Source of the DNA: Physcomitrium patens
Lineage: Eukaryota > Streptophyta > Bryopsida > Funariales > Funariaceae
DNA length: 64,000 nucleotides
Assembly: GCF_000002425.4 (NCBI RefSeq)
Contig: NC_037253.1
Coordinates: 13,679,421-13,743,420 of the forward strand
Direction: 5' to 3'
The position numbers and the translations under genes were made by a program. A model generated the notes under the pieces. That model had not been told where the DNA came from. It was given only the letters and a program-made list of their open reading frames with translations, and ran no database searches. This document shows positions 36,005 through 48,192 of this stretch, one piece after another (position 1 is the first letter of the stretch; each line of letters opens with the position of its first letter).

Positions 36005-37306
36005 GATTGATAAGAATATATTTATAATATCAGAGCTTTGTCTTATCTTGATTAAGAGTAGATTATTCCTTTTTTATGATAAGACATAAGCATATTAGAA
36101 GTTGCGGATTACCTTCTTCTAAACTGATATTATTTTTAGTATTTTCTTTATCATCAAGTTCTTTCTTCTACTTATCTTGAATGATATTAGATATTTTTTT
36201 GCATATTATTATGGTAGAGCTTGTTGAAATGAAGAGTGCAATGGCACAAATGCAAGAGCAATTGAGGAAGTTAATGCTTGTGATGCATCAACTTAGCTTA
36301 CTACCACAAAGATCAACAAGAATGGCAAGAAATGAGGATATAGAGATAATTAAAGCTACTTCAACATCTGCACCAAATCATGTCCTTCCACCTACAATGG
36401 ACCATCCTTCAAGTATTAGAGAACCAAGAGTTACTTTGCTCGAGAAGTTTCATGGTACAAGATCCAAATTTTGAGGATTTATCAATCAAGTAAAACTTGT
36501 GATTGAAGTTCAACCTCAAAGCTATCCAACTCCAGGATTACAAGTTAGATTTATTGGTACACTTCTTTTAGGTTCAATACTATTGTAGTTTTCATCTTTT
36601 CTTGAATGACAAGATCCAATATTGAATAATCTGGAGGCATTTTTAACAGAATTCTGATCCATGTATGGAGAATATGATGCAACTCATGTTACAACCAACA
36701 AGATCCAAATTTTGTGACAAGGCAATTGATTTGTAATGTTATATGCTTCATAATTTTGACAACTTATAATTGATATCAAGTGGAATGATGTTGCATTTAT
36801 TAGCCAATTTTTCTATGGATTACAATATGAAGTAAAGAAATTGATGCTCAACTTATTTGATCCTCAAACATTGAGTCAAGCAATTGACTTTGTTGTGAAA
36901 TATGACAATCGACTTTTTGAATTTTGATATGAGAGTTGTACAAATGAGACTCAACGTTATTACAATTCGATGGCAATACTAACATTTCCTCAACACATAC
37001 ATTCAAAAGTAGAGGATATTTAAATTGACGCGGTACGTTTTAAACCTCTTATCGAGCAAGAAAGGACTCGTTGCCATCAAGAAAGATTATACTTATATTG
37101 TGGAGAACCTAAATACAGTGCTCAATATTATTCAAAGAAGCGACAAAATTACAAAATAAAGAGCACATTTGTCAAAGAAGACAATGTGTCGAAAAACAAA
37201 TTTGTCCAGCTATAATAGAAATTGTGAGGCTGGAATCTTGTACAATTTCTAATGAAGGTCCTATCCTCTCTTTAGAACCCTCTCCTTGATTTATAATAAA
37301 TGTGTG

Positions 37307-37850
37307 TGTCAAGGACAAAGATTCAATGAGGAAAAATATACACCAAAAGGCTATCTCGATATAAAATATAAACAAGTAGGTATATTAAAAGGAAACTAGA
37401 ATGGCTATTGCCAAAAGACAAGAAACTAAAGACTCTTGAACCTGGACTAGAAGCAAGAAAGGAGTTGACAAGAGTGAAGAAGCCTTCACTCTTGTCTCTA
37501 TATATACTATCTAACTAGGAGCTACGTGGCGACGTTCTATAGGACCTCCAATATGTGTTGACTTTATAGGACACATGCCTTGACTTATAAGGCAAGTTTT
37601 TCTACGTGTGGGCCACATAGTTAGCTTGATCTTCAAGCTAACAACATGTGTGGCACATGGCCAACTTGTTGACCACGTTTCTAATCCAAAAAGTCAATTA
37701 AAGACACCTATGAAGTCAAAGCAGCGTCTAGGAAGTTTCTAGGAAGCTTCTATATTAAATATTATACAATTAACTTACTTTTATCTACTTTTACTTACTT
37801 CTACCTATTTCTATATGTAATTATTAGCTTACATGATTATGGCCGTGACA
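37307..37850 (-). repeat. 3' LTR of the young chromovirus, 544 bp
   Basis: TGTCAAGG to CGTGACA on the + strand, with TG...CA ends in element orientation. It is 98.9% identical to 43120-43663. Confidence 0.95.
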
Positions 37851-37879
37851 TTACCCCCCCTTCTAGAGACGAGTTCTAC

Positions 37880-38300
37880 GAGGAGCGGTCATCATATGTT
37901 GAGGAAATCTATGATGCGATGAATTGTATTCGCCACATATTTTGATCTCTGTTCTCTTCGAAGATGATTGATACGGCCTCTCAACCATCGGTAGTGTCCC
38001 ATACCAGGGCGGGAAGACCACCCAGTTATTTGATCATTGTTGAGGCCTTCGTAACTTCCTTCGAATAGAATATTCGGAACATCATCAGGAGTTGTTCCTA
38101 CCTCTAGCAAAATCACCAAACATCGGGAGTCCCTTCCCAAATCGTGATACCAAACGCGTTGTATCTCACCATCTGTTCGAGGAAGAACATGTCGTTCTTG
38201 AAGATCTTCATCTCGATTGCATCGTCTTGAAGGTTGTGACAATCGTAATGTCTCGTCCGGCAGGTCAGCAAACGAAGGTTCTTGAGTTGAATCCGCTGGT
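37880..38300 (-). other. Extra conserved reading frame between chromodomain and 3' LTR
   Basis: After the chromodomain and before the polypurine tract, a further open frame of more than 110 codons is present. It contains VWYHDLGRDSRCLVILLEVG, NILFEGSYEGLNNDQITGW and HYRWLRGRINHLRREQRSKY. The old outer copy retains the same region (about 47.2-47.6 kb; NILFEGSYEGLSNDQITRW), and the oldest remnant has traces near 21 kb. I do not recognise the protein; it has no visible membrane segment or signal peptide. How it is expressed cannot be told from sequence. Confidence 0.6.
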
Positions 38301-38399
38301 TGTTGGCTCTCTATCTAATTAGCATCACAAATGTAAAGAAGTTACAAACAAGGATAGAAAATTGAATGTTATCTTGCCTCAATCTTGTCTCTTTTATAA

Positions 38400-41300
38400 G
38401 AGAGATTTTCATCTTGGTTTTGATGGATGTCGTTGATGAAAAACTTTGACTTTAGTTGATGCATTTGCTAGATTCCTGGATGGCTCCCATGTGCGTTCAC
38501 TAATATCATATCCGCGCCAATGAACAAGATATTCCAGCTTATTTCGGCGCCGCCTTGAGTCTAATATCTCTTCCACCTCAAATTCTTCATTATTATCTAC
38601 TTCTATAGGAGGCGGTGGCATTTGTCTTCTTCTTTGTATATCCACTCTCTTATATGGTTCAAGAAGAGATACGTGGAATACAGGATGGATCTTCATTGAC
38701 TCCGGTAGATGTAACCGATATGCAACTGGGTTGATCTGTTCAGAAACAGAAAAGGGGCCAAGCCTACGATAGTCCAACTTGTCACAAGGTCGAGTAGTCT
38801 TGATATTGCGACGAAGTAGCCATACCTTATCACCCACGTTGATTTTTGGTTGCTCCTTACAATATAGATCTGCGTTTATCTTTTGTCGTTCTTGAGCTTC
38901 CTTCAATTGTGTCTTCATTATTGCATGTAACTCTGACAACCGATTTGCCATATCTTCTGCTGCAGGATTATCAACTTTTGAAAAATCAAAAGTATCAAGT
39001 CGTGGATGATAGCCATAATTGACAAAGAAAGGTGTTTGTTGCGTGGAGGAATGTACCGTATTATTATAAGCAAACTCTGCCAATGGCAGAAGGGTTGTCC
39101 AATCATCTTGTTGGTAGTTGATAGTACACCTTAAATATTGCTCCAAGACTTGGTTTACGCGCTCTATTTGTCCATCAGTTTGAGGATGGAAAGCCGAAGA
39201 TAGCTTTATGTCCACTTTTAAAATCTTGAAAAGGGTCCTCCAAAATCTTGACACAAATTGAGTTCCCCTATCCGATATGATATCTTTAGGTAATCCATGA
39301 TAGCGATAGATATTATCAATGAAAAGCTTAGCTGTTTCTTCACCTGTGATAGATTTTGTACATGGCACAAAATGTGCCATCTTGGTGAAACGATCTACTA
39401 TCACAAATATAGAATCATAAGATCTTGAGCTTGGAAGATCTGTGATGAAATCCATAGAAACAGAAGACCATGGTTGTTCTGGTATAGGTAATGGCTGAAG
39501 AAGTCCGTAAGGTCGATGACGAGGAATTTTTGATCTTGAACAAATATCACATGATTGTACAAAGTCTTTGACTGACTTCCACATTTGTGGCCACCAAAAA
39601 TCTCTTGATATGAGTTCCAAAGTCTTATTATATCCAAAGTGCCCTGCTGCTGGAAAGTCATGACGTGCTTGAAGAACACGTAAACGTGCTTCTCCTTCTG
39701 GAACATATAGGCGTCCTTCAAAATATAATAGATTATTCTTGAACTCAAACTTAGAAGGATCATGAGACTTGGAAGAATTATTCTCGATATCATAAACAAG
39801 AGGGTCTGAGGACATACTGGACTGGATTTGCTTGAGAAAAGTTGAATCAACAGTCAATGTTGATTTCATTGCTCGGAGATGAAATTGCTCCGGTTTCAAG
39901 AGGACCGTTCTTTGTTGCTCAAAAGCTGCATCTCCTTCTTTTGGTGCAAAATAAGAACGTCTAGATAGGGCATCGGATAAACCTTATTGTTTTCCTGGCT
40001 GATAAGTGATAATGAACTCGAATCTTGACAAAGACATACTCCAACGAGCTTGACGACGATTCAACACACGTGCTGACATGAAATACTCGAGGTTCTTGTG
40101 ATCTGTATACACAATGACTGGACTAGAAGCGCCTTCTAGATAATGACGCCATTCTTGAAAGGAATCCACGATCGCAAGAAGTTCTTTATCGTGGATCTCA
40201 TAATTGATCTCGGCTGCTGAGAATTTTCTTGAATGAAAAGCTATCGGATGGAGTTTGTCATCTGTTCCCATTTGTGATAAAACTGCACCCAAAGCAAAAT
40301 CTGATGCATCTGTTTCCATAAAAAATGCCTTGGAAAAGTCAACACGATATAAGACTGGTGCAGAGACAAACGATGTCTTCAAGGCTTCAAATGCTGCTTC
40401 CGCTTCTTGATTCCATTGAAATTTATCTTTACTAGTCAAGCGTGTAAGTGGAGCTGCAACTCGTGAGAAATCTTTGATGAAGATCCGATAGTAATTGGCA
40501 AATCCCAAGAAACATTGGACATCTCTTACCGTCCTTGGAATCTTCCAATCCATGATTGTTTGGACTTTCTTAGAATCCATCATGAGACCATCATTTGAAA
40601 TGATGTATCCTAAAAAGTCAACTTGAGTAGTGTGAAATACACACTTTTCCATCTTGGCGTACAATCCTGCATCTCTAAGTTTTTGTAATACTTGACGAAC
40701 ATGTATTTCATGTTCTTCGACGTTCTTGGAATAGATCAGGATATCGTCTAGATAGCAGACGACAAAATTGTCTAAGAATTCACGAAATACATCATTCATG
40801 AGATGTTGAAAAGCAGCTGGTGCATTCGTGAGTCCAAAGAGCATGACATTATATTCGAAATGTCCATACTTGGTTCGAAACGCAGTCTTCCATTCATCTC
40901 CTTCTTTGATCCGTACTAGATTATATGCTCCTCTTAGATCTATTTTTGTATAGATCTTAGCTTGATTCAACTGGTCAAGGAGTCCTGATATCAAAGGTAA
41001 TGGATACCTGTTCTTGATTGTGATCTTGTTGAGTCCTCGATAATCAACACACATTCGTAAAGATCCATCTTTTTTCTTTACGAATAGAATTGGAGCTCCT
41101 GCTGGAGATTTTGAATGGCGTATGAAATTCTTCGCTAAATTCTCGTCAATATATGTCTTGAGTTCAGCCATCTCATCTTGCGATAAACTGTAAATTGGTC
41201 CAAATGGTGGCTGAGTTTCTTCCTTGAGGTCGATTGAACAATCATATGGACGGTGCTCAGGAAGAATATCTGCATTCTTTTTCTCAAAAACGTCTTGATA

Positions 41301-43000
41301 CTCCTGATATTGACTTGGAATGCCACTTGAAGTCTTTACGTTTTCAGAAATAGGTGCAGCATAAATAGCAAAAGTTGATCCTTCTTTTGCTGCGTGTATA
41401 AATGCTTTTGCACCTATCAGTACGAGTTTTACTGTACTAGACTTATAATTTTTTACTTGATTCGTAGAACTATTAATAACGCTTTTGGAAAAGTCAAGTT
41501 TACGCAAATTCCAATCTATTCGAGGGTTATATTTTTCTAGCCAGGATAAACCTAAAATAACTGGATTGGACGGGGATTTAATTATGTTAAAAGCTATGTA
41601 GCTATCATGACCGTCTATTGTTACTTTTATAGGATGAGTTTCATGAGTGACATCTCCAGAAGACAAGGGACGACCATCTATGACTTCTACATGTACTGGT
41701 TTAGGTTTCTGTACAAAGGGTATTTTACGACTTTTAACAAATTGTTCATCTAAAAAACATGCTGAGGCTCCCGAACCTAATAAAGCAGAGGCTTTGTAAT
41801 TCTTAGGTCCTAAATATAAGTCTATTATAAAACAAGGAGAGGGTTCTGAGGAGAGGATAGGACCTTCATTAGGAATTGTACAAGGTTCCAGCTGCATGGT
41901 CCCTATTGTAGCTAGACGAATCCGTTTTTCGACATGTTGTCTTCTTTGACCGTCGTACCCCTCATTTTATAGTTGCGTCGTTTCTTTGGACAATGTTGAG
42001 CAGTGTGCTTAGGTTCTCCACAATATAAACATAATCCTTCTTGACGACGACGAATCTTTTCTTGCTCAGTTAGAGGTTTAAAACGTACCGCGTCAATTTG
42101 CATGTCTTCTACTTCCGAATGTACGTTTGGCAAAGATGTTGATGTTGCCATTGAGTAATAACGTTGAGGTTCCCGTGAATGATTCTCAGATCGAAATTCA
42201 AAAAGTCGATTATCACATTTTACCGCAAAATCGATTGCTTGACTCAAAGTTTGAGGATCGGGTAAGTTGAGCATCAATTTCTTTACTTCGTATTGCAATC
42301 CATAAAGAAATTGACTGATGAGTGCAGCATCATCCCACTTGATGTCAATTGCAAGTTGTCAAAATTGTGAAGCATATACTGTTACTGAGCGATTTTCTTG
42401 TCGCAGAATTCGGATCTTATTTGTTGCAACACGAGTTGCATTGTGTTCACCATACATAGATCGAAACTCTGCCAAAAAAGCTTCCAAATTGTCCAATATT
42501 GGATTTCGTTGTTCAAGAAAAGACGAAAACCATGATAATGCAGAACCAGAAAGTAGAGTGCCAATAAACCTGACTTGTGATCCTGGAATTGGATAGCTTT
42601 GCGGTTGAAGTTCAATTGCCAATTGTACTTGATTGATGAACCCTCGAAACTTTGATCTCGTACCATCAAATTTCTCAGGTAAGGCAATTCTTGGTTCTCT
42701 AGTGCTTATAGGGTGTTGTACAATTGGAGAAGGAACGTGATTTGTTTTAGATGTTGAAGCAGCTCCGATCATCTCTATATCTCCACTTTCTGCTATTCTT
42801 GTTCTTTCCTGTGTTGGTGAATTGAGTTGATGCATCGCAAGCATTAACTCCCTCATTTGCTCTTGCATTTGTGCCATTGCACTCTTCATTTCAACAAGCT
42901 CTGCCATAATGACACTAAGAAGAAAAATTTGTTTGATATTGCTCAAGACAAAAGAAAAGAAAGACTTGATAACAAAGAAGATACTAAGAACAATATCAGT
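38400..43000 (-). other. gag-pol region of the young chromovirus
   Basis: Approximate parts on the - strand are gag capsid and zinc knuckle at 41.9-42.95 kb, protease/reverse transcriptase/RNase H at 40.0-41.9 kb, and integrase with chromodomain at 38.4-39.9 kb. The chromodomain assigns the element to the chromovirus branch of Ty3/gypsy. Chromodomains are known to direct integration to heterochromatin, which fits insertion into an older copy in AT-rich DNA. Confidence 0.9.
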
Positions 43001-43106
43001 TTAGAAGTGGGTAATCCGCAAACTTCTAATACGCTTATGTCTTGGCAAGAGAAAGGGGTAATCCACTCTTACTCAAGAAAAAACAAAGCTCTGATATTGT
43101 AAGTGT

Positions 43107-43117
43107 ACTCTTGTCAA
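43107..43117 (-). other. Primer-binding site, apparently self-priming type
   Basis: On the element strand TTGACAAGAGT lies two bases inside the 5' LTR. It is exactly complementary to ACTCTTGTCAA in the LTR (+ strand positions 43278-43288), which starts 31 nt downstream of the first T of a TATATATA box (43312-43319). No TGG-starting tRNA site adjoins the LTR. Tf1/sushi elements prime this way from their own RNA 5' end. The base match is seen; the mechanism is inferred. Confidence 0.65.
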
Positions 43118-43119
43118 TC

Positions 43120-43663
43120 TGTCAAGGACAAAGATTCAATGAGGAAAAATATACACCAAAAGGCTATCTCGATATAAAATATAAACAAGTAGGTATATTA
43201 AAAGGAAACTAGAATGGCTATTGCCACAAGACAAGAAACTAAAGACTCTTGAACCTGGACTAGAAGCAAGAAAGGAGTTGACAAGAGTGAAGAAGCCTTC
43301 ACTCTTGTCTCTATATATACTATCTAACTAGGGGCTACGTGGTGACGTTCTATAGGACCTCCAATATGTGTTGACTTTGTAGGACACATGCCTTGACTTG
43401 TAAGGCAAGTTTTTCTACGTGTGGGCCACATAGTTAGCTTGATCTTCAAGCTAACAACATGTGTGGCACATGGCCAACTTGTTGACCACGTTTCTAATCC
43501 AAAAAGTCAATTAAAGACACCTATGAAGTCAAAGCAGCGTCTAGGAAGTTTCTAGGAAGCTTCTATATTAAATATTATAGAATTAACTTACTTTTATCTA
43601 CTTTTACTTACTTCTACCTATTTCTATATGTAATTATTAGCTTACATGATTATGGCCGTGACA
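43120..43663 (-). repeat. 5' LTR of the young chromovirus, 544 bp
   Basis: Pairs with 37307-37850 at six differences. It contains the TATA box (43312-43319, - strand) and the putative RNA start near 43288. Confidence 0.95.
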
Positions 43664-46600
43664 GTGTGTTGAGGACCTAATAATTATAAAGCTTGTGCCT
43701 TAATAGATTCAGGAGCCTCAACTTATTTTTTAGACCTAGAACTTGTTAAAAGTCATAAAATACTGTTAGTATAGAAAATCAAACATGTTCATGTAGAAGT
43801 CATAGATGGTCCTCCCTTGTCTTTTGGAGATATTATTCATGAAACACTTCTTGTAGATGTAACAATAAATGATCATAGTAATTACGTAATCTTTAATATA
43901 ATTAGATCTCCTTCTAATCTAGTCATTTTAGGTTTAACATGGTTGAAAAGGTATAATCCTTACATAGATTGAATTTCTCGTATCCTTAACTTCTCTAAAA
44001 GTATAATTAAGAATAAAATTAATCCAGTAGAAAGTTATAAGTCTAGTACAATTCAACCTATGTTTGTAGGTACGAGAGCTTTCTTGTATGCTGCAAAAGA
44101 AGGATCACCTTGTGTCATTTATGCTATACCTATTTCTAATGATGCAAAAACTTCAAGTGGCATTTCCAGCCAATATTAAGAATTTCAAGATGTATTTGAG
44201 AAGAAGAATGCAGATACTCTTATAGAACATTGTCCCTATGATTGCTCAATTGACCTTCAAGAAGGAGCATAACTGCCATTTGGACCAATCTATGGTTTAT
44301 AACAAAATGAATTGGTTGAACTCAAGGAATATATTGAAAAGAATCAATTAAGAATTTCATATGCCATTCCAAATTAAAAGCAGGAGCTCTAGTCTTATTT
44401 GTGAAGAAGAAAGATAGATCATTGTGGATGTGTGTTGATTATTGAAGACTCAACAAGATCACCATCAAGAATAGATATCCTTTACTTTTGATATCCTGAC
44501 TTCTCAATTAAGTGAATCAAGCTAAGATCTACACAAAAATAGATCTAAATGGAGCATACAATTTAGTACGTATTAAAGAAAGAGATGAATGAAAGATTGT
44601 GTTTTGAACTGAGTATGGACATTTTGAATACAACATCATACCTTTTGGACTTACAAATATACCAATAGGTTTTCAACATCTAATGAATGATATTTTTTGA
44701 GATTTTTTAGAAGATTTTGTTGTCTATTATTTGGACGACATCTTGATCTATTCGAAGAATATAAATGAAAATGAACTTCATATTCGTCCTATATTACAAA
44801 AATTAAGAGATGAAGGACTCTTTGCCAAGATAGAAAAGTGTGTATTCCACACTATTCAAGTCAACTTCTTAGGATACATCATTTCAAATGATGGATTTAT
44901 GATGGATCCTAAGAAAGTTCAAATGATTACAGATTAGAAGATTCCAAAAACGATAAGAGATGTTCAATGCTTTTTGGGCTTTGCTAACTATTATCAAAAC
45001 TTCATCAAAGACTTTTTTTAAATTGCAACCCCACTTACACCTTTGACTTGCAAAGATAAACTTGAGTAGAGTAAAGAAGTTGAAGCATCTTTTGAAACTT
45101 TGAAGTTGATATTTATTTTTGCACCAATCTTGTATTGCGTCAACTATTTTAATGCATTTTTTATGTAAACAGATGCATCAAATTTTGCTTTGGATGCCAT
45201 ATTATCACAAATGGGAATAGATAATAAACTTCATCTAATAGCTTTTCATTCCAAAAAAATTTTAATAGCCAAAATTAACTATGAAATCCATGACAAAGAG
45301 CTTTTTATAATCATGGATTCATTTTAAGAATGGCATCATTATTTAGAAGGCGCTTCTAATTCATTCATTGTATATATGAACTACAAGAATCTCAAGTACT
45401 TCATGTTTGTATGTGTTTTGAATCGTCACCAAGCTCATTGGAGCATGTCTTTATTAAGATTTGAGTTCAAGATCACATATTGACTTAGAAAACAACAAGG
45501 TTTATCAAACGCCCTTTTTAGATGCTCTTATCTTATATCAAAAGAAAGAAATGTATCTTTTAATTAACAAAGAATAATTTTCTTGAAGCCAAAGCATTTT
45601 CATCTTCGAGTACTGAAATCAACATTGACTGTTGATTCAACTCTTGTGAAACAAATCCAATCAAGTATGTCTTCTGATCCTCTTGTTCACACTATCAAGA
45701 ATCCTTCTTCTAAGCTTCAAGATACTTCTAAGTTTGAGTTCAAAAACAATCTACTCTATTTTGAAGGTCGATTATATATTCCAAAAAGAGAAGCACAATT
45801 ATGTATTCTTCAAGCATGTCACAACTTTCTAACAGCATGACGTTTTGGATACAATAAGACTTTGGAGCTTATATTAAGAGATTTTTGGTAGTGACAAATG
45901 TGGAAGGATGTGAAAGACTTTGTTCAATCATGTGATATTTGTTCAAGATCAAAAACTCCTCGTGATTGATCATACGGACTTCTTCAACCATTACTTATTT
46001 CAGAACAACCATAGTCTTCTGTTTCTATGGATTTTATCACAAAACTTCCAATCTCAAGTTCTTATGACTCTATATTTGTGATAGTAGATTGTTTTATCAA
46101 GATGGCATATTTTTTACTATGTACAAAATTTATCACATGTGAAGAAATAATTATGCTCTTTCTTGACAATATCTATCACTATTATGGATTATCCAAAGAT
46201 TATATATCAGATAAGAGAACTCAATTTGTATCAAGATTTTAGCGGACTCTTTTAAGATTCTAAAAGTACATATAAAACTATCTTTGGTATTCCATCCTCA
46301 AATTAGTGGACAAACAGAGTATGTTAATCATGTTTTGGAACAGTATTTAAGATGTACCATCAACTACGAAGAAGATGATTTAACAATTCTTTTGCCATTG
46401 GCAAAGTTTGCTTATAATAACATAGTATATTCTTCTACAAAACAAACACCTTTCTTTGCTAGTTATGGTTATCATCCATGATTTGATACTTTTGACTTTT
46501 TAAAAGCTGATAATATTGTGGCAAAAGATTTGACAAATCATTTATCAAAGCTACATACAACAATGAAGGCATAGTTAAAAGAAATTCATGAACAATAAAA

Positions 46601-47631
46601 GATCAATGCGGATATCTATCGAAAGGAACAACCACCATTCTATATAGGTGACAAGGTATGGTTACTTCATCGTAATTTCAAGACCATTCATTCTTGTGAT
46701 AAGTTGGACTATTGTAGGCTTGGACCATTTCCTATTTCAACACAAATCAATTGAGTTGCATATCATTTACACCTATCGAAGTCAATCAAAATCCATCCAG
46801 TATTTCACATGTTTCTTCTTGAATCATACAAGATAGCGGACATACCAAGAAGAAGACGAGCTCTACCTCCTCCTATAGAAGTAGACAATAATAAAGAATT
46901 CAAAATAGAAGAAGTTCTAGATTCTAGGCGGTGCTGAAATAAATTCGAATATCTTATCCATTGATGCGGATATAATATTAGTAAACACACATGAAAGCCA
47001 GTAAAGAATCTTATAAATGTAACAAAGGCAGTAGAAGCTTTTCATCAATGACATCCATCAAAATCAAGATAAAAACCTTCTTTTTAAAAGAAAAAAGATC
47101 TAGGTAAGATAACATTCTATTTTCAATCCTTATTTGTAGCTTCTTTGTAGTTGTGAGGCTAAAGAGATAGAAAACCAACAACTAGCAGATTCGACTGAAG
47201 AGCCTTTATTTGCTGACCTGCCAGACGAGACATTGTGATTGTCATAACCTTTAGGACAAGGCAATTGAGATGAAGTTCCTCATGAATGAGATATTTTTTT
47301 GTTGAATAAATGGCAAGATACAATGTGTTTGGTATCACGACCTTGGAAGAGACTCCCAATGTTTGATAATTTTATTAGAAGTAGAAACAACTCATGATGG
47401 TATTCCAAATATTTTATTTGAAGGAAGTTATGAAGGCCTCAGCAACGATCAAATAACAAGGTGGTCTTCCTATCCTAATATGAGACACTATCGATGGTTG
47501 AGAGGCTCTATCAACCATCTTCGAAAAAAACAAAGATCTGAGTATGTGGCAAATACAATTTGTCACATCATACATTTCTTCAATATATGATGACTGCTCT
47601 TTGTAGAACTCATCCCTAAAAGGAAGGATAA

Positions 47632-48187
47632 TGTCACACACACATGCATGTAAGCTAGTAATTATCTGTATAAATAGGTAGAAATAAATAGAAATAGATA
47701 AAAATAAGTTAATTCTTTAAAATCTTCTATGGAAGCTTCTTAGAAGCTTTATAGATGTTGCTTTGACTTTATAGGTGTATTTAATTGTCTTTTGGTTTAG
47801 AAATATGATCAATAAGTTGGCCATGTGCCACACATGTTATAAGCTTGAAGACCAAGCTAAGTATATGGCTCATACATAGAAAAACTTACCTTGTAAATTA
47901 AGACATGTGTCCTACAAAGTCAATACATAATAGATGTCTTATAGAACATGGCCGCGTAGCCTCTAGTTAGATAGTATATATAGAGACAAGAGTGAAGCCC
48001 TTTTCACTCTTGTAACTCTTTTCTTGCTTCTAATCTAGTTTCAAGGGTCTTTAATTTTCTTGTCTTTTGGCAATAGCTATTCGAGTTTCTTTTTTAATAT
48101 AGATATTTAGTTATTTCTATTTTGTCATCTTTCTTTGAGAAAAGTCTCACTTGTTTATTTATTTTTATTAAGTTCTTGTCCTTGACA
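47632..48187 (+). repeat. 3' LTR of the outer chromovirus, 556 bp
   Basis: Starts TGTCACAC and ends CTTGACA. A polypurine tract (AAAAGGAAGGA) precedes it, and the TTGGC target duplication follows. Confidence 0.9.
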
Positions 48188-48192
48188 TTGGC

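Larger units (their letters stand above)
37307..43663 (-). mobile_element. Young Ty3/gypsy chromovirus, nearly whole, nested in the older copy
   Basis: A 6,357-bp element with 544-bp LTRs, flanked by a perfect target duplication GTGTG (37302-37306 and 43664-43668). On the - strand it runs gag with a CCHC knuckle (CLYCGEPKHTAQHC), protease, reverse transcriptase (VCYLDDILIYS), RNase H (VYTDHKNLEYF), integrase, a C-terminal chromodomain (EYLVHWRGYDISERTWEP), an extra frame, a polypurine tract (AGAAGGGGGGG) and the 3' LTR. The LTRs differ at six of 544 positions, so on commonly used plant rates insertion was well under a million or so years ago. The coding region looks almost whole, with only about two or three breaks. 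It lies inside the outer element in opposite orientation. Confidence 0.93.
35449..48187 (+). mobile_element. Old Ty3/gypsy chromovirus (+ strand), split by a younger copy
   Basis: Outer element with LTRs at 35449-36004 and 47632-48187, flanked by identical 5-mers TTGGC (35444-35448 and 48188-48192). The interior is gag (about 36.2-37.2 kb) and the start of protease, then the young insertion, then protease, reverse transcriptase, RNase H, integrase and chromodomain (about 43.7-47.1 kb), then the extra frame (about 47.2-47.6 kb). Without the insertion it would be about 6.4 kb. The LTRs differ at roughly one position in ten by eye. Differences from the young copy are mostly C-to-T and G-to-A, as expected for long-methylated DNA. 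The coding region is broken in many places. Confidence 0.9.

Noticed and set aside
38918-42687. Secondary open frames within the young chromovirus in other frames and on the opposite strand
   Set aside because: They are shadows of gag and pol.
43090-43100. ATATCAGAGC on the element strand, resembling the end of an initiator-Met tRNA primer site (TGGTATCAGAGC)
   Set aside because: It lies about 20 bases from the LTR edge and lacks TGG, whereas a tRNA site should adjoin the LTR. The 11-base self-complementary site at the edge explains the data better. It could be a relic and deserves comparison across copies.
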